64,000 nucleotides of DNA from Fodinibacter sp963695175 (GTDB lineage: Bacteria; Actinomycetota; Actinomycetes; Actinomycetales; Dermatophilaceae), in NCBI GenBank assembly GCA_963695175.1, contig CAVOGG010000010.1, positions 186,001 through 250,000 on the forward strand. The letters run 5' to 3'. Below are positions 44,971 to 53,506 of the stretch, in pieces. The position numbers were made by a program, and so were the translations under genes. Each line of letters starts with the position of its first letter. Position 1 is the stretch's first letter. The notes under the pieces are model-generated. The model saw nothing but the letters and a program-made list of their open reading frames with translations, was not told the origin of the DNA and searched no databases.

Positions 44971-45726
44971 ATGTCCACCCAGCGCGTCGCCATCGTCACC
45001 GGAGCGGCCCGAGGCATCGGGGCAGCGACCGCGGAGCGGCTCGGCCGCGACGGGTTCGCCGTCGGGGTGCTCGACCTCGACGAGGCGGCCTGCGAGGCCG
45101 TCGCCACCCGGATCCGCGACGCCGGCGGCCGGGCCGTAGGGGTGGGTGTCGACGTCACCGACGCCGCGCAGGTCGAGGCCGGTGTGGCCCGGGTGGCCGA
45201 CGAGCTCGGCCCACCCGTCGTGCTCGTCAACAACGCCGGCATCATCCGCGACAACCTGATCTTCAAGATGACCGAGGCCGACTGGGACGCCGTCATGAAC
45301 GTGCACCTCAAGGGCGCGTTCCTGATGACCAGGGCCTGCCAGGCGCACATGACCGCCGAGAAGCACGGCCGCATCGTCAACCTCTCGTCGTCCTCGGCGC
45401 AGGGCAACCGCGGCCAGGCCAACTACTCCGCCGCCAAGGCGGGCATCCAGGGCTTCACCAAGACCCTGGCCATCGAGCTCGGCAAGTTCGGGGTGACCGC
45501 GAACGCGGTGGCGCCGGGCTTCATCCAGACCGACATGACCGCGGCCACCGCCGCCCGGATCGGGGTGCCGTTCGACGACTTCATCGCCCACACGGCCCAG
45601 CAGATCCCGGTCGCCCGGGTCGGCCAGCCCGAGGACATCGCAGCCACCATCGCGTTCCTGGTGTCCGAGGAGGCCGGCTTCGTCTCCGGCCAGGTCATCT
45701 ACGTGGCCGGCGGGCCGCTTGACTGA
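44971..45726 (+). CDS. fabG: SDR-family 3-oxoacyl-ACP reductase (FabG-like)
   Basis: A 251-aa short-chain dehydrogenase. Cofactor motif TGAARGIG is at residues 10-17, NNAG is in LVNNAGIIRDN, and the catalytic Ser-Tyr-Lys are in NLSSSSAQGNRGQANYSAAKAG. The NNAGIIRDNLIFKM segment is typical of FabG that reduces 3-oxoacyl thioesters with NADPH. ATG at 44971 has GAGGAG upstream. The gene is alone, away from other fatty acid synthase genes, so it could serve another SDR reaction. Confidence 0.88.
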   Translation: MSTQRVAIVTGAARGIGAATAERLGRDGFAVGVLDLDEAACEAVATRIRDAGGRAVGVGVDVTDAAQVEAGVARVADELGPPVVLVNNAGIIRDNLIFKMTEADWDAVMNVHLKGAFLMTRACQAHMTAEKHGRIVNLSSSSAQGNRGQANYSAAKAGIQGFTKTLAIELGKFGVTANAVAPGFIQTDMTAATAARIGVPFDDFIAHTAQQIPVARVGQPEDIAATIAFLVSEEAGFVSGQVIYVAGGPLD

Positions 45727-46672
45727 ACCCTCCGGCCCGCCAGGAGGCTGGTCGGACGAGCCGCGGGGGCCGTTGAGCACCGTCGTCGACGCCGAGCTGG
45801 CGCGGCAGCTGTCCCGGCAGGCCGCACGGGTGGGCCAGATGCGCCCCGCCCTGGCCCGGACCGGCCTCGCCGTCGGCATCGGTGCGGTCACCGCCTGGCG
45901 GGGCGGCCCCGCTACGGGGGTGGTCATCGGTGCCGTGGCGGTGCTGATGCTGGTGGGCTTCCCGCTGGCCCTGATCGCCGCTCGCACGCGCGGGCAGGTC
46001 TGTGCGGGTGACCTGCGCACGACCGGGTACGACCGGGAGGGCCGCTTCGTCTGGGAGGGCTCCACCCGGCGCACCCACCCCGCCGGGTGGGCACGCTCGG
46101 TCGAGCGACGGGGCGACCTGCGCGTGCTGCGCCCGCGGGCCGCGCGCGTCCAGGCGACCCTCCTGCCCGCCGCCCTGCTGACCGAGGTCGACGTCGCGTT
46201 CCTCACCCGAGGGGGCGCCGATCCGCTGGCCCTGCCCCTGTCCACGGTGATGACCCCCGCGATCCGGGCCGGGCTGCGCGGCGCCCTACTGCGCAACCTC
46301 GCCACCCTCCCCGTCCTCGGCGTCGCCGTCGTGCTGTTCGCCGTCCAAGCCGTCATCCTCAGCGGTGCGACGTGGCCCACCACGCTCGCCTACGCAGCCG
46401 GCGCGACCGTGATCACCCTGGCGCTCGCCGCCCTCCTGCTCGCGGGCCTCGCCCGAGCCGGCCTGCGAGACGGACGGGTCCTGCGCTCGGGCGTGGTCGG
46501 CGAGGCGCTGCGGCTCGACGGGAGCCGGCTGTTGCCCGGCGAGGTCCCTCTCGAGCTGGTGCGCAGCGGCACCCCTCGCGGGGTGACCGTGCGGCTCCGG
46601 CACGGGTTCAGGTGGGTCGCCGTCCCCCTCGACCTCGTGCCGGACGAGGACCGGCCGTCGCCGGCCCACTGA
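45719..46672 (+). CDS. membrane protein of unknown function
   Basis: Up to 317 residues with two helix pairs: about 48-85 (VGIGAVTAW, then VVIGAVAVLMLVGFPLALIA) and about 195-245 (LATLPVLGVAVVLFAVQAVIL, LAYAAGATVITLALAALLLAG). The rest is Arg-rich and cytoplasmic. No family is recognised. The TTG at 45719 overlaps the fabG stop by 8 nt; a second TTG at 45772 is also possible, so the true start is uncertain. Probably cotranscribed with fabG. Confidence 0.65.
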   Translation: MTEPSGPPGGWSDEPRGPLSTVVDAELARQLSRQAARVGQMRPALARTGLAVGIGAVTAWRGGPATGVVIGAVAVLMLVGFPLALIAARTRGQVCAGDLRTTGYDREGRFVWEGSTRRTHPAGWARSVERRGDLRVLRPRAARVQATLLPAALLTEVDVAFLTRGGADPLALPLSTVMTPAIRAGLRGALLRNLATLPVLGVAVVLFAVQAVILSGATWPTTLAYAAGATVITLALAALLLAGLARAGLRDGRVLRSGVVGEALRLDGSRLLPGEVPLELVRSGTPRGVTVRLRHGFRWVAVPLDLVPDEDRPSPAH

Positions 46673-46728
46673 ACCCGGGACGACGTCGCCGGCACGGATG
46701 CCGCCGTAGCTTCACCCGCCCGCGTCGC

Positions 46729-46734
46729 TACGCT
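46729..46734 (+). promoter_or_regulatory. -10 box TACGCT for the YhhN gene, leaderless type
   Basis: TACGCT ends exactly 6 bases before ATG 46741, with no Shine-Dalgarno between. Confidence 0.55.
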
Positions 46735-46740
46735 CGCGGC

Positions 46741-47451
46741 ATGCTCCCCCGTCGACCTGCCGCGCGGCTGCTCCTCGGCGCCTTCGCGGCCGTGGCGCTG
46801 GTGCACCTCGTGGCCCAGCTGGCCGGTGGTGGCCGACTCACCGACGGCACCCAGGTGCTGCTCATGCCCCTGCTCGCCGGCGTGCTGTGGTGCGAGACCT
46901 CGTCGCCCCGCGGCCGACTGGTCACCCTCGTGCTTGTTGCGCTCGGGCTGTCGTGGATCGGTGACAGCGCCCCCAAGCTGACCAGCGGGGACAGCTCGTT
47001 CCTCGTGATGATCACCTTCTTCCTGCTCGCCCAGGTCGCCTACATCACGGCCTTCTGGCCGTTCCGCGGCCGCAGCGTGCTGCACGTGCGCCGCCCCCTC
47101 CTGCTGGTCTACCTCGCGGTCGTCGCCGCGCTGGTCGCCGCCTGCGCCGCGGGGGCCGGCGCCCTGCTGCTGCCGGTACTCGTCTACGGCGCCTGCCTGG
47201 GCACGATGGCCGTGCTCGCGACGGGGGTCAACCGGCTCACCGCGGTCGGCGGGGCGCTGTTCCTGGTCTCCGACGGGCTGATCGCGCTGGACGCCTTCGC
47301 CTCGGGGTTCGACCTACCCGCCCAGGGCTTCTGGGTGATGTCGACCTACGTCGCCGCCCAGGTGCTCATCGTCGCCGGGGTGCTAGACGCGGACGCCGGC
47401 GAGTCCCTCTCCCCCACCTCCACACAGACGGATGCCGTCCGCTCTCGGTGA
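46741..47451 (+). CDS. YhhN/TMEM86 family (lysoplasmalogenase-like) membrane protein
   Basis: 236 residues with about eight membrane helices. GLSWIGDSAPKL and FLVSDGLIALD are the two conserved YhhN segments, each with an Asp in or next to a helix, as in TMEM86 lysoplasmalogenases that cleave vinyl-ether lysolipids. In bacteria the substrate is unproven. The last seven codons (TDAVRSR) lie in the left arm and loop of the terminator hairpin, and the TGA is at the loop edge. Confidence 0.85.
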   Translation: MLPRRPAARLLLGAFAAVALVHLVAQLAGGGRLTDGTQVLLMPLLAGVLWCETSSPRGRLVTLVLVALGLSWIGDSAPKLTSGDSSFLVMITFFLLAQVAYITAFWPFRGRSVLHVRRPLLLVYLAVVAALVAACAAGAGALLLPVLVYGACLGTMAVLATGVNRLTAVGGALFLVSDGLIALDAFASGFDLPAQGFWVMSTYVAAQVLIVAGVLDADAGESLSPTSTQTDAVRSR

Positions 47452-47466
47452 GCGGACGGCATCCGT
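47428..47466. terminator. bidirectional terminator hairpin overlapping the YhhN stop
   Basis: ACGGATGCCGTCCGCT (47428-47443) pairs perfectly over 16 bp with 47451-47466 around a 7-nt loop. It is placed between convergent genes. The YhhN TGA is at 47449-47451, so the left arm is coding. Confidence 0.85.
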
Positions 47467-47484
47467 GCCGGTCGAGTCCTGGTC

Positions 47485-48630
47485 TCAGAGGCCGAGGTCG
47501 CGGCCGATGAGCTCCTTCATGATCTCGTTGGAGCCGGCCCAGATCTTGGTGACGCGGGCGTCGCGCCAGGCACGCGCCACGCGGTACTCGTTCATGAAGC
47601 CGTAGCCGCCGTGCAGCTGGACGCACTCGTCGAGCACGTCGTTCTGCACCTGGGCGCTCCACCACTTGGCCTTGGCCGCGTCGACGGCGGACAGGGTGCC
47701 CTCGGCGTGCGCCTGGATGCAGTCGTCGACGTACGCCTCGGCGACCTCGATCGAGGTGACGAGCTCGGCGAGCTTGAACTTGTTGTGCTGGAAGGACCCG
47801 ATCGACTGGCCGAAGGCCTTGCGCTCCTTGGCGTACTCGATGGTCTCGAGCAGGATCTGCTTGGCGTGCGCGACGTTGGCGCAGGCGGCGCCGACCCGCT
47901 CCTGGGGCAGCCGCTGCATCATCGCGATGAAGCCCATGCCCTCCGCGCCGATCCGGTTGCTGTCGGGCACGCGCACGTCCTGGAAGAACAGCTCCGCGGT
48001 GTCGCTCTCCTCCTGGCCGACCTTGTCGAGCTTGCGGCCGCGGGTGAAGCCCTCCATGCCCTCCTCGACCATGAACAAGGTGATCCCCTTGGCGCCCTTG
48101 CTCGGGTCGGTGCGGGTGGCCACGATCACCAGGTCGGCCTGGTAGCCGTTGGTGATGAAGGTCTTGCTGCCGTTGATCACCCAGTGCTCGCCGTCGCGCA
48201 CCGCGGTGGTCTTCAGCGCGGCGAGGTCGGAGCCGCCGCCGGGCTCGGTCATCGCGATGGCGCAGATCTTCTCGCCGGCGGCCATCGCGGGCAGCCAGCG
48301 CTCCTTCTGCTCCTGGGTGCCGAGGTCGACGATGTAGGGCGGGCAGACGTCGCTGTGGATGCCGAAGCAGGAGCCGACGGCGGCGTTGAAGCCGTTGATC
48401 ACCTCGGCCGCGATGGCGTTGAAGCGGTAGTCGTCGGCGCCCATGCCCCCGAACTCCTCGGGGATGTCGAGGCCGAACAGCCCCTGGGACCCGGCCTCCT
48501 TCCAGATGTCCCGGTCGATCGCCTTGACCTCGAGCATCTGCTCGGCGCGCGGCTTGAGGGTGCGCTCGACGAACTCGCGCACCGAGGCGCGGAAGTCCTC
48601 GTGCTCGGGACCGTAGATGTTGCGGGGCAT
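47485..48630 (-). CDS. acyl-CoA dehydrogenase
   Basis: A 381-aa flavoprotein that introduces the alpha-beta double bond in acyl-CoA. CAIAMTEPGGGSDLAALKTTA and FITNGYQADLVIVATRT form the FAD/acyl site, and the C-terminal QLHGGYGFMNEYRVARAWRDARV and WAGSNEIMKELIGRDLGL have the usual FAD contacts and the late Glu in GSNEIM. The chain length specificity is not clear. ATG at 48630 has GGAGGAG upstream. It is divergent from a TetR gene whose operator sits in the gap. Confidence 0.92.
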   Translation of the reverse strand: MPRNIYGPEHEDFRASVREFVERTLKPRAEQMLEVKAIDRDIWKEAGSQGLFGLDIPEEFGGMGADDYRFNAIAAEVINGFNAAVGSCFGIHSDVCPPYIVDLGTQEQKERWLPAMAAGEKICAIAMTEPGGGSDLAALKTTAVRDGEHWVINGSKTFITNGYQADLVIVATRTDPSKGAKGITLFMVEEGMEGFTRGRKLDKVGQEESDTAELFFQDVRVPDSNRIGAEGMGFIAMMQRLPQERVGAACANVAHAKQILLETIEYAKERKAFGQSIGSFQHNKFKLAELVTSIEVAEAYVDDCIQAHAEGTLSAVDAAKAKWWSAQVQNDVLDECVQLHGGYGFMNEYRVARAWRDARVTKIWAGSNEIMKELIGRDLGL

Positions 48631-48671
48631 GGAACTCCTCCGGGGGCGACTCGGGACGGCGCGCCAGTGTT

Positions 48672-48691
48672 GACTAAGCGCTTGCTTAGTC
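48672..48691. promoter_or_regulatory. TetR-type operator between acyl-CoA dehydrogenase and its regulator
   Basis: GACTAAGC-GCTT-GCTTAGTC is a perfect 8-4-8 inverted repeat. It overlaps a TTGACT (48670-48675) on the + strand and lies at the expected -10 (GAGACT) of a minus-strand promoter whose -35, TTGACA, is at 48711-48716. Binding there would block transcription of the dehydrogenase. Confidence 0.75.
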
Positions 48692-48706
48692 TCGCCGTGG
48701 TGCGGC

Positions 48707-49375
48707 ATGCTGTCAACCGTGCCGAGCCCCACACCGCTGAGCGAGTCGGCGGTCCTCGCCGCCCTCGCGCCGGACGGCGGACGCCAGGAGGCGGTCGGTG
48801 ACGTCACCGACACCGCGGTGCGGATCATGCTCGCCGCGGCCGACGCCTTCGCCCAGCGCGGGTTCCATGCGACGACCACCCGCGACATCGCGTCGCGGGC
48901 CGGGCTCTCCCCCGCAGGCGTCTACGTGCACTTCGCCTCCAAGGAGGTGCTGCTCTTCGAGCTGAGCAGCCGGGGGCACGCGCGGGCCCGCGACCTGCTC
49001 GTGGCGGCGGCCGAGCAGGCCGCCACGCCCACCGAGGCGCTGCGGGCGATCATCGGAGGGTTCTCCCGCTGGCACGCGGAGCACTACGAGCTCGGCCGGA
49101 TCGTGCAGTTCGAGTTCCGCCACCTCAGCGTCGAGCACCGCGAGGCCGTGCTCGGTCTGCGCAAGGAGATCGACGGCGTCGTCGCCGGGGTGCTGCGCGA
49201 CGGCATCGCCTCGGGTGAGTTCGAGGTCGACGACGTCTCGGTCACCGCGCTGGCCCTGCTGTCGATGGCCATCGACGTCGCCCGCTGGTACGCCCCCGAC
49301 GTTCGGCGCACGCCGGCCGACATCGAGACGTCCTACGGCGACCTGGCCGTGCGGCTCGTGCGCGCCACCGGCTGA
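48707..49375 (+). CDS. TetR/AcrR family regulator
   Basis: 222 residues with an N-terminal helix-turn-helix (about 35-85: AADAFAQRGFHATTTRDIASRAGLSPAGVYVHFASKE) and a helical ligand domain. The gene is divergent from the acyl-CoA dehydrogenase with a palindromic operator between them, so it probably represses fatty-acid breakdown and responds to an acyl-CoA. ATG at 48707 is the first start; GTG at 48719 is an alternative, since the -35 of the other gene overlaps the first codons. Confidence 0.9.
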   Translation: MLSTVPSPTPLSESAVLAALAPDGGRQEAVGDVTDTAVRIMLAAADAFAQRGFHATTTRDIASRAGLSPAGVYVHFASKEVLLFELSSRGHARARDLLVAAAEQAATPTEALRAIIGGFSRWHAEHYELGRIVQFEFRHLSVEHREAVLGLRKEIDGVVAGVLRDGIASGEFEVDDVSVTALALLSMAIDVARWYAPDVRRTPADIETSYGDLAVRLVRATG

Positions 49376-49507
49376 CCTGCGTCGCGCCCGGCCGGGCCTC
49401 CTCGAACGACGGATCGCGGCGCACCTGCGCTGTTACGCTGATTCGGCCCGGCGACCGCCACGGTCGTGGGGCTCCCACCCGGGTCGAGCAGCAGCCATGA
49501 GGAGCCG

Positions 49508-50761
49508 ATGGACGCCAGGACCGGCGTGCGTGGACGGCAGAGCGTGCCCGACGACGCACCCGCACCCACGACGGATGCCGTCTCACCCGTCGACGAGGCG
49601 CCGTCCCCGACCAGCGTGCCCGAGCTGGGCGACGAACCGACGCGCCTCGCTGACTTCCTCCTCGGCGCGGTGGTCCTGTTCGCCGTCGCCTTCCCCCTCG
49701 CACCCGGACACCTTCAGGTCGGGTTGGTCGCGCTTGCTGGCCTCGTTGCGCTGAGCGTCTCGCGGCGACCCACCCGCTCCCTCGCCGGCCTGACGTGGCT
49801 GCCGGGCGCCGTTGTGGCAATGATCGGATACCTCGTGCTGGTATCGGTCAGCGGTCTGGACCTCTCCCTGTTCGGGTGGTCCCAGCGAGCCCTGCGCCTC
49901 GGGCTCGTCGCCACGGCCGTGGCGGTCGTCGTCAGCGGGCGCATCCACTACCCCTCGCTCGTGCGTGGCATGGCGGTGGGCCTCTTTGGCAACGCGGTGC
50001 TCTTCTTCGCCGGGGTCGCCCCCGCGCCCTACCAGCAGTACCTCACCGGCTTTCTGCTGGACAAGAACCAGGCTGGCCTCGCCTATACGGTGGTCGGCGT
50101 CCTGCTGATTGGAGTGACCACCAACACTCGCCGCCAGATCGCGATCGCAGTCGTCAGCACCGCCCTCGTCTGGGCCACCGGGTCGCGCACCTCGATCGCC
50201 GCCCTAGTGTGCGCGCTGGTGTGGTTCGCGCTGCGCCCACGCCTCAGTGTGCCGGCGCGCCTCATGCTGGCGGGGGCCTTCGCCTTCGCCATCCCCTTCG
50301 TCCAGGAGAAGTACGGGCAGACCGGCGAGTTCGCCGACCGCGTGGGCACCGACTGGTTCCGCGCCCGGATCGACGCGGCGTCAGAGGCCAAGCTCGCCCA
50401 CGCGCCGTGGCACGGCCAAGGTCTGGGCGAGGCCTGGGTCCACCTTCAGGACGGCTCGACATACTTCTTCCACAACTCCTACTGGGCACTGCTCGTCGAG
50501 GGCGGGTGGATCTACCTCCTGGCGACCCTCGTGCTGACCGTCTGGTTCTGCATGCGCCCGCTGCGGTCGGGCCCGCCGCCCTCGCTGCTCGCCCGCAGCG
50601 GCGAGGCCGCGAACCTCGCGGTGCTGATCTGCGCCCTGCGCCTCGGCGAGGTGTTCGGCGCCACCACCGCGTCGATCGCCCTCGCTGCCGGGCTGATCGG
50701 GTACCTCCAGGCGGAGTCGCTCAGATCGTCACACGAGGGCGTCGCTACAGTGACGCGGTGA
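49508..50761 (+). CDS. O-antigen ligase/polymerase-like membrane protein
   Basis: 417 residues with about ten membrane helices and a large loop (LDKNQAGLAYT, then PWHGQGLGEAWVHLQDGSTYFFHNSYWALLVEGGW). That loop pattern, N/H-rich with a GLG motif, is characteristic of the Wzy_C/O-antigen ligase family, which polymerises or attaches surface glycans. ATG at 49508 is preceded by GAGGAG; the N-terminal 50 residues are disordered. A -10 box TACGCT is at 49434-49439. Its TGA overlaps the methyltransferase GTG. Confidence 0.85.
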   Translation: MDARTGVRGRQSVPDDAPAPTTDAVSPVDEAPSPTSVPELGDEPTRLADFLLGAVVLFAVAFPLAPGHLQVGLVALAGLVALSVSRRPTRSLAGLTWLPGAVVAMIGYLVLVSVSGLDLSLFGWSQRALRLGLVATAVAVVVSGRIHYPSLVRGMAVGLFGNAVLFFAGVAPAPYQQYLTGFLLDKNQAGLAYTVVGVLLIGVTTNTRRQIAIAVVSTALVWATGSRTSIAALVCALVWFALRPRLSVPARLMLAGAFAFAIPFVQEKYGQTGEFADRVGTDWFRARIDAASEAKLAHAPWHGQGLGEAWVHLQDGSTYFFHNSYWALLVEGGWIYLLATLVLTVWFCMRPLRSGPPPSLLARSGEAANLAVLICALRLGEVFGATTASIALAAGLIGYLQAESLRSSHEGVATVTR

Positions 50762-51486
50762 ACAACGCCGAGGGACACGGGGGGTCCGCGTCGATCGCGA
50801 TCCCCGACTACTGGTGGTACGTCGCCCGGGCCGACCTGCTCGAGGCCGCGCTGCGCCCGCACGTCGAGGGTGCCGAGCTGGCCCTCGACCTGGGCAGCGC
50901 CGACGGGCCGAGCGCCGCGTGGTTCCGGGAGTCGGCCCAGCGCACCGTCTCGCTCGACATCGACCCGCGCGGGCTGGGGTCAGACGGCGTGTGCGGCTCG
51001 GCGCTGGCCCTGCCGTTCGAGGACGCCACCTTCGACGCGGTGTCGGCCTTCGACGTCATCGAGCACTGCGAGCCCGAGGCCACCGCCCTCGCCGAGGTGC
51101 GGCGGGTGCTGCGCCCGGGCGGCCGGTTCGTCATGTCGGTGCCCGCCTACACCTGGGCGTGGACCGACTTCGACGTCGCGAACGGTCATCACCGGCGGTA
51201 CACGACCGGCCGGGCCGTCGCCGCGGTCGAGCGCGCCGGCTTCACGGTGCAGCGGGCGACCTACGGGTTCGCGACGGTCTTCCCGATGTTCGCGGTGGAG
51301 CGCCTGGCCCGCAAGGTGTCGCGCCGTCGGGCCCAGGGTCCGGTCGACATCGTCTCCCTCCCCCAGCTCCCCAGGCCCCTCAACAGCATGCTGACCAGCC
51401 TGTCCCGCGTCGACCGGGCCGTGCTGACCCGCCGCGACCTGCCGTTCGGGTCGTCGGTGTTCCTCGCCGCCACCCGGGCCGACTGA
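50758..51486 (+). CDS. class I SAM-dependent methyltransferase
   Basis: A 242-aa methyltransferase_11-type protein. Motif I is LALDLGSADGPSA, motif II is the acidic LDIDPRG, and DVIEHCEPEATALAEVRRVLRPGGRFVMSVP is the typical post-I to III part. No membrane segments. Start GTG at 50758 overlaps the ligase stop, so it is cotranscribed and may modify the same glycan or lipid carrier, as the next two genes also suggest. Confidence 0.88.
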   Translation: MNNAEGHGGSASIAIPDYWWYVARADLLEAALRPHVEGAELALDLGSADGPSAAWFRESAQRTVSLDIDPRGLGSDGVCGSALALPFEDATFDAVSAFDVIEHCEPEATALAEVRRVLRPGGRFVMSVPAYTWAWTDFDVANGHHRRYTTGRAVAAVERAGFTVQRATYGFATVFPMFAVERLARKVSRRRAQGPVDIVSLPQLPRPLNSMLTSLSRVDRAVLTRRDLPFGSSVFLAATRAD

Positions 51487-51508
51487 GCCGGCCGACTGGC
51501 CGTCCGGC

Positions 51509-52471
51509 TCAGTGGTCGAGCGGGCCGCCCGACACGACCCTGGCACGCACGTCGGCGGAGGTGCGCGCCAGACCCGCCGCCAGTGGAGTCGCCGCGAGCG
51601 CGTCGACCTCGGGCCACACCCTGGACTCGAGGCGCAGGTCGAGCACCTGCCCGGCGCCGCTGCCGCCGACCGGGATCGTGCGCAGCGGCCGGTGGAACAC
51701 CCGGCGGGCCTCCGCCACGAGGTAGCCGACCGTGACGGGCCGCCCCGACGCGAGCACCTTGGTCACGACCGTGCCGGCCGGCTCGTCGCGGGCGAGGGCG
51801 ATGCTGCGCACGACCATCCGCCCGGCATCACCGGCGTACAGGTAGTCGCGGATGGTGTCCATCGAGACGTAGACCGGTAGCGGCCGGCCGGTCGCGTCGG
51901 CGAGGCAGAGCTGGGAGAGCAGCCCCTGCGGCTTGCCGAGGGTCTGACCGGGCCCGTAGACGTTGGCGAGGCGGCCGAGCACCGCCCGCAGGCCGGTGGC
52001 GTCGGCGAGGCGGTGCACGGCATCCTCCATCGCGAGCTTCGCCCGGCCGTAGGCGACCAGCGGGTGCGGTGTGGTGCGCTCGTCGAACGGCGCCGGCACG
52101 CTGCCGGCATACAGCCCGCCGGCCGAGGACGCGAGGAAGACGACACCGACCTCGCCCGCCAGCACGGATGCCGTGAGCGCGCCGGTCACGCGCTCGAAGA
52201 CGCGCACCTCGGCGGCCAGCGCCTCCTCGCCGGTGGCGACGACGCCCGCGCCCGCGCACCAGGCGAGCGCCCACGGGCGACCGGCGCGAGCGGTGGCGAA
52301 CCGGCCCACCTCGTCGACGAGCGTGCGCACGCTGGCCTCCTCGTCGGCCCAGGGCACCGCCGTGGTGAGGACCTCGTGCCCCGCGGCCGTGAGCTCGGCC
52401 ACGACGTGCCGGCCGACGAGCCCCCCGGACCCGACGACCCAGGTGAGGGGCCGCGGGCCGGTGCAGGTCAC
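51509..52471 (-). CDS. NAD-dependent epimerase/dehydratase
   Basis: 320 residues. The Rossmann motif near the start is VVGSGGLVGRHVV, and the SDR catalytic set appears as the Ser of FLASSAGGLYAG and Tyr-x-x-x-Lys in VAYGRAKLAMED, followed by LGRLANVYGPGQ. This fits nucleotide-sugar epimerases. GTG at 52471 overlaps the stop of the glycosyltransferase by 4 nt, so the two form an operon acting on the same sugar pathway. Sugar unknown. Confidence 0.88.
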   Translation of the reverse strand: MTCTGPRPLTWVVGSGGLVGRHVVAELTAAGHEVLTTAVPWADEEASVRTLVDEVGRFATARAGRPWALAWCAGAGVVATGEEALAAEVRVFERVTGALTASVLAGEVGVVFLASSAGGLYAGSVPAPFDERTTPHPLVAYGRAKLAMEDAVHRLADATGLRAVLGRLANVYGPGQTLGKPQGLLSQLCLADATGRPLPVYVSMDTIRDYLYAGDAGRMVVRSIALARDEPAGTVVTKVLASGRPVTVGYLVAEARRVFHRPLRTIPVGGSGAGQVLDLRLESRVWPEVDALAATPLAAGLARTSADVRARVVSGGPLDH

Positions 52472-53469
52472 GCGAGGTCCCGGCCCAGCGGGCCCTCGCG
52501 CCGGTCGCGCACGGGCAGGTAGAGGGGCTTGCCCATCGCCATGTTGACGGCCAGGCCGACGTACTCGGCGATGACGCCCAGGCTGAACAGGATCACGCCG
52601 GTGGCGACCATGAGCAGGATCATCGTCGAGGTCCAGCCGGGCACCTGCCAGCGCCCGCTGGCCCGCCCGAGGACCAGGGCCAGGGCCACCACGGGCGCGA
52701 GCAGCACTGCCGCGGCGCCGAGGGCGCTGACCCAGCGCAGGGGGCGGGTGCCGCTGGAGAGCACCAGGCGCCAGAAGTGACTGATCAGGCGGCGGAGGGT
52801 GTAGCCGGAGGGGCGGTCGCCCTCGCTGCGCATCTCGACCGGGCAGGTGGCGGTGCGGTTGGCGACCCAGGCGATGGCGACGTCGAGGTAGATGCCGGGG
52901 CCGGCATAGGCCGCGACCGAGCGGGCGACCTCGCCGAGCACCAGCCGGAAGCTGGAGAAGGCGCCCGCGTCCACGCCCTTGGCGAGCCGGTCGACGAGCC
53001 ACTTCGCCCCGCGCGACGCCAGGTTGCGCACCGCGCCGTGCGGCGGCTCGTTCGCGGGCCGGGCGTAGACGACGTCGGCCTGCTCGGTCATCGCCGTGTC
53101 GAGCAGGGCGCCGATCGCCTCGGGGTCGTGCTGGCCGTCCTCGTCCATGGTGACGACCCACTCGCCACCGGAGGCGGCGATGCCGGCCAGGGTCGCCGCG
53201 TGCTGGCCGAAGTTGCGGCTCAGCCACACCGGGCGCACCCAGTCGTGTGCCGCGGCGAGCGAGCGGATGGTGTCGTCGGAGGCGTCGGGGCCGCAGTCGT
53301 GCACGAGCACGACCTCGGTGACGCGGTAGCGGCGCCCGGCCGGGGACACCCGGTCGGCGACCGAGGCCGCGAGCTCCTCGACGACGGAGCCGAGGGTGCG
53401 TTCGCCCTGGTAGACGGGGATGACGACCGAGACCAGGTGCGGCGAGGGTGCCGAGGTCTCCGTCTCCAC
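52468..53469 (-). CDS. GT2 family glycosyltransferase (DPM1/Dpg-like) with two membrane helices
   Basis: 333 residues. The GT-A domain has LVSVVIPVYQGERTLG, DCGPDASDDTI, and the metal-binding DxD of MDEDGQHDPEA; VWLSRNFGQHAATLAGI is also typical. C-terminal helices (ALGAAAVLLAPVVALALVLG and ILLMVATGVILFSLGVIAEYVGL) anchor it, as in polyprenyl-phosphate sugar transferases. GTG at 53469 is preferred to 53478 because the TAGGGT at 53477-53482 then lies 7 nt upstream. Confidence 0.88.
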   Translation of the reverse strand: METETSAPSPHLVSVVIPVYQGERTLGSVVEELAASVADRVSPAGRRYRVTEVVLVHDCGPDASDDTIRSLAAAHDWVRPVWLSRNFGQHAATLAGIAASGGEWVVTMDEDGQHDPEAIGALLDTAMTEQADVVYARPANEPPHGAVRNLASRGAKWLVDRLAKGVDAGAFSSFRLVLGEVARSVAAYAGPGIYLDVAIAWVANRTATCPVEMRSEGDRPSGYTLRRLISHFWRLVLSSGTRPLRWVSALGAAAVLLAPVVALALVLGRASGRWQVPGWTSTMILLMVATGVILFSLGVIAEYVGLAVNMAMGKPLYLPVRDRREGPLGRDLA

Positions 53470-53476
53470 GCGGCAC

Positions 53477-53482
53477 ACCCTA
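53477..53482 (-). promoter_or_regulatory. -10 box TAGGGT for the glycosyltransferase gene, leaderless type
   Basis: On the minus strand TAGGGT lies 7 bases before GTG 53469. Confidence 0.45.
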
Positions 53483-53506
53483 TCCGCCGTCCGCGAAGCC
53501 CCGGCG

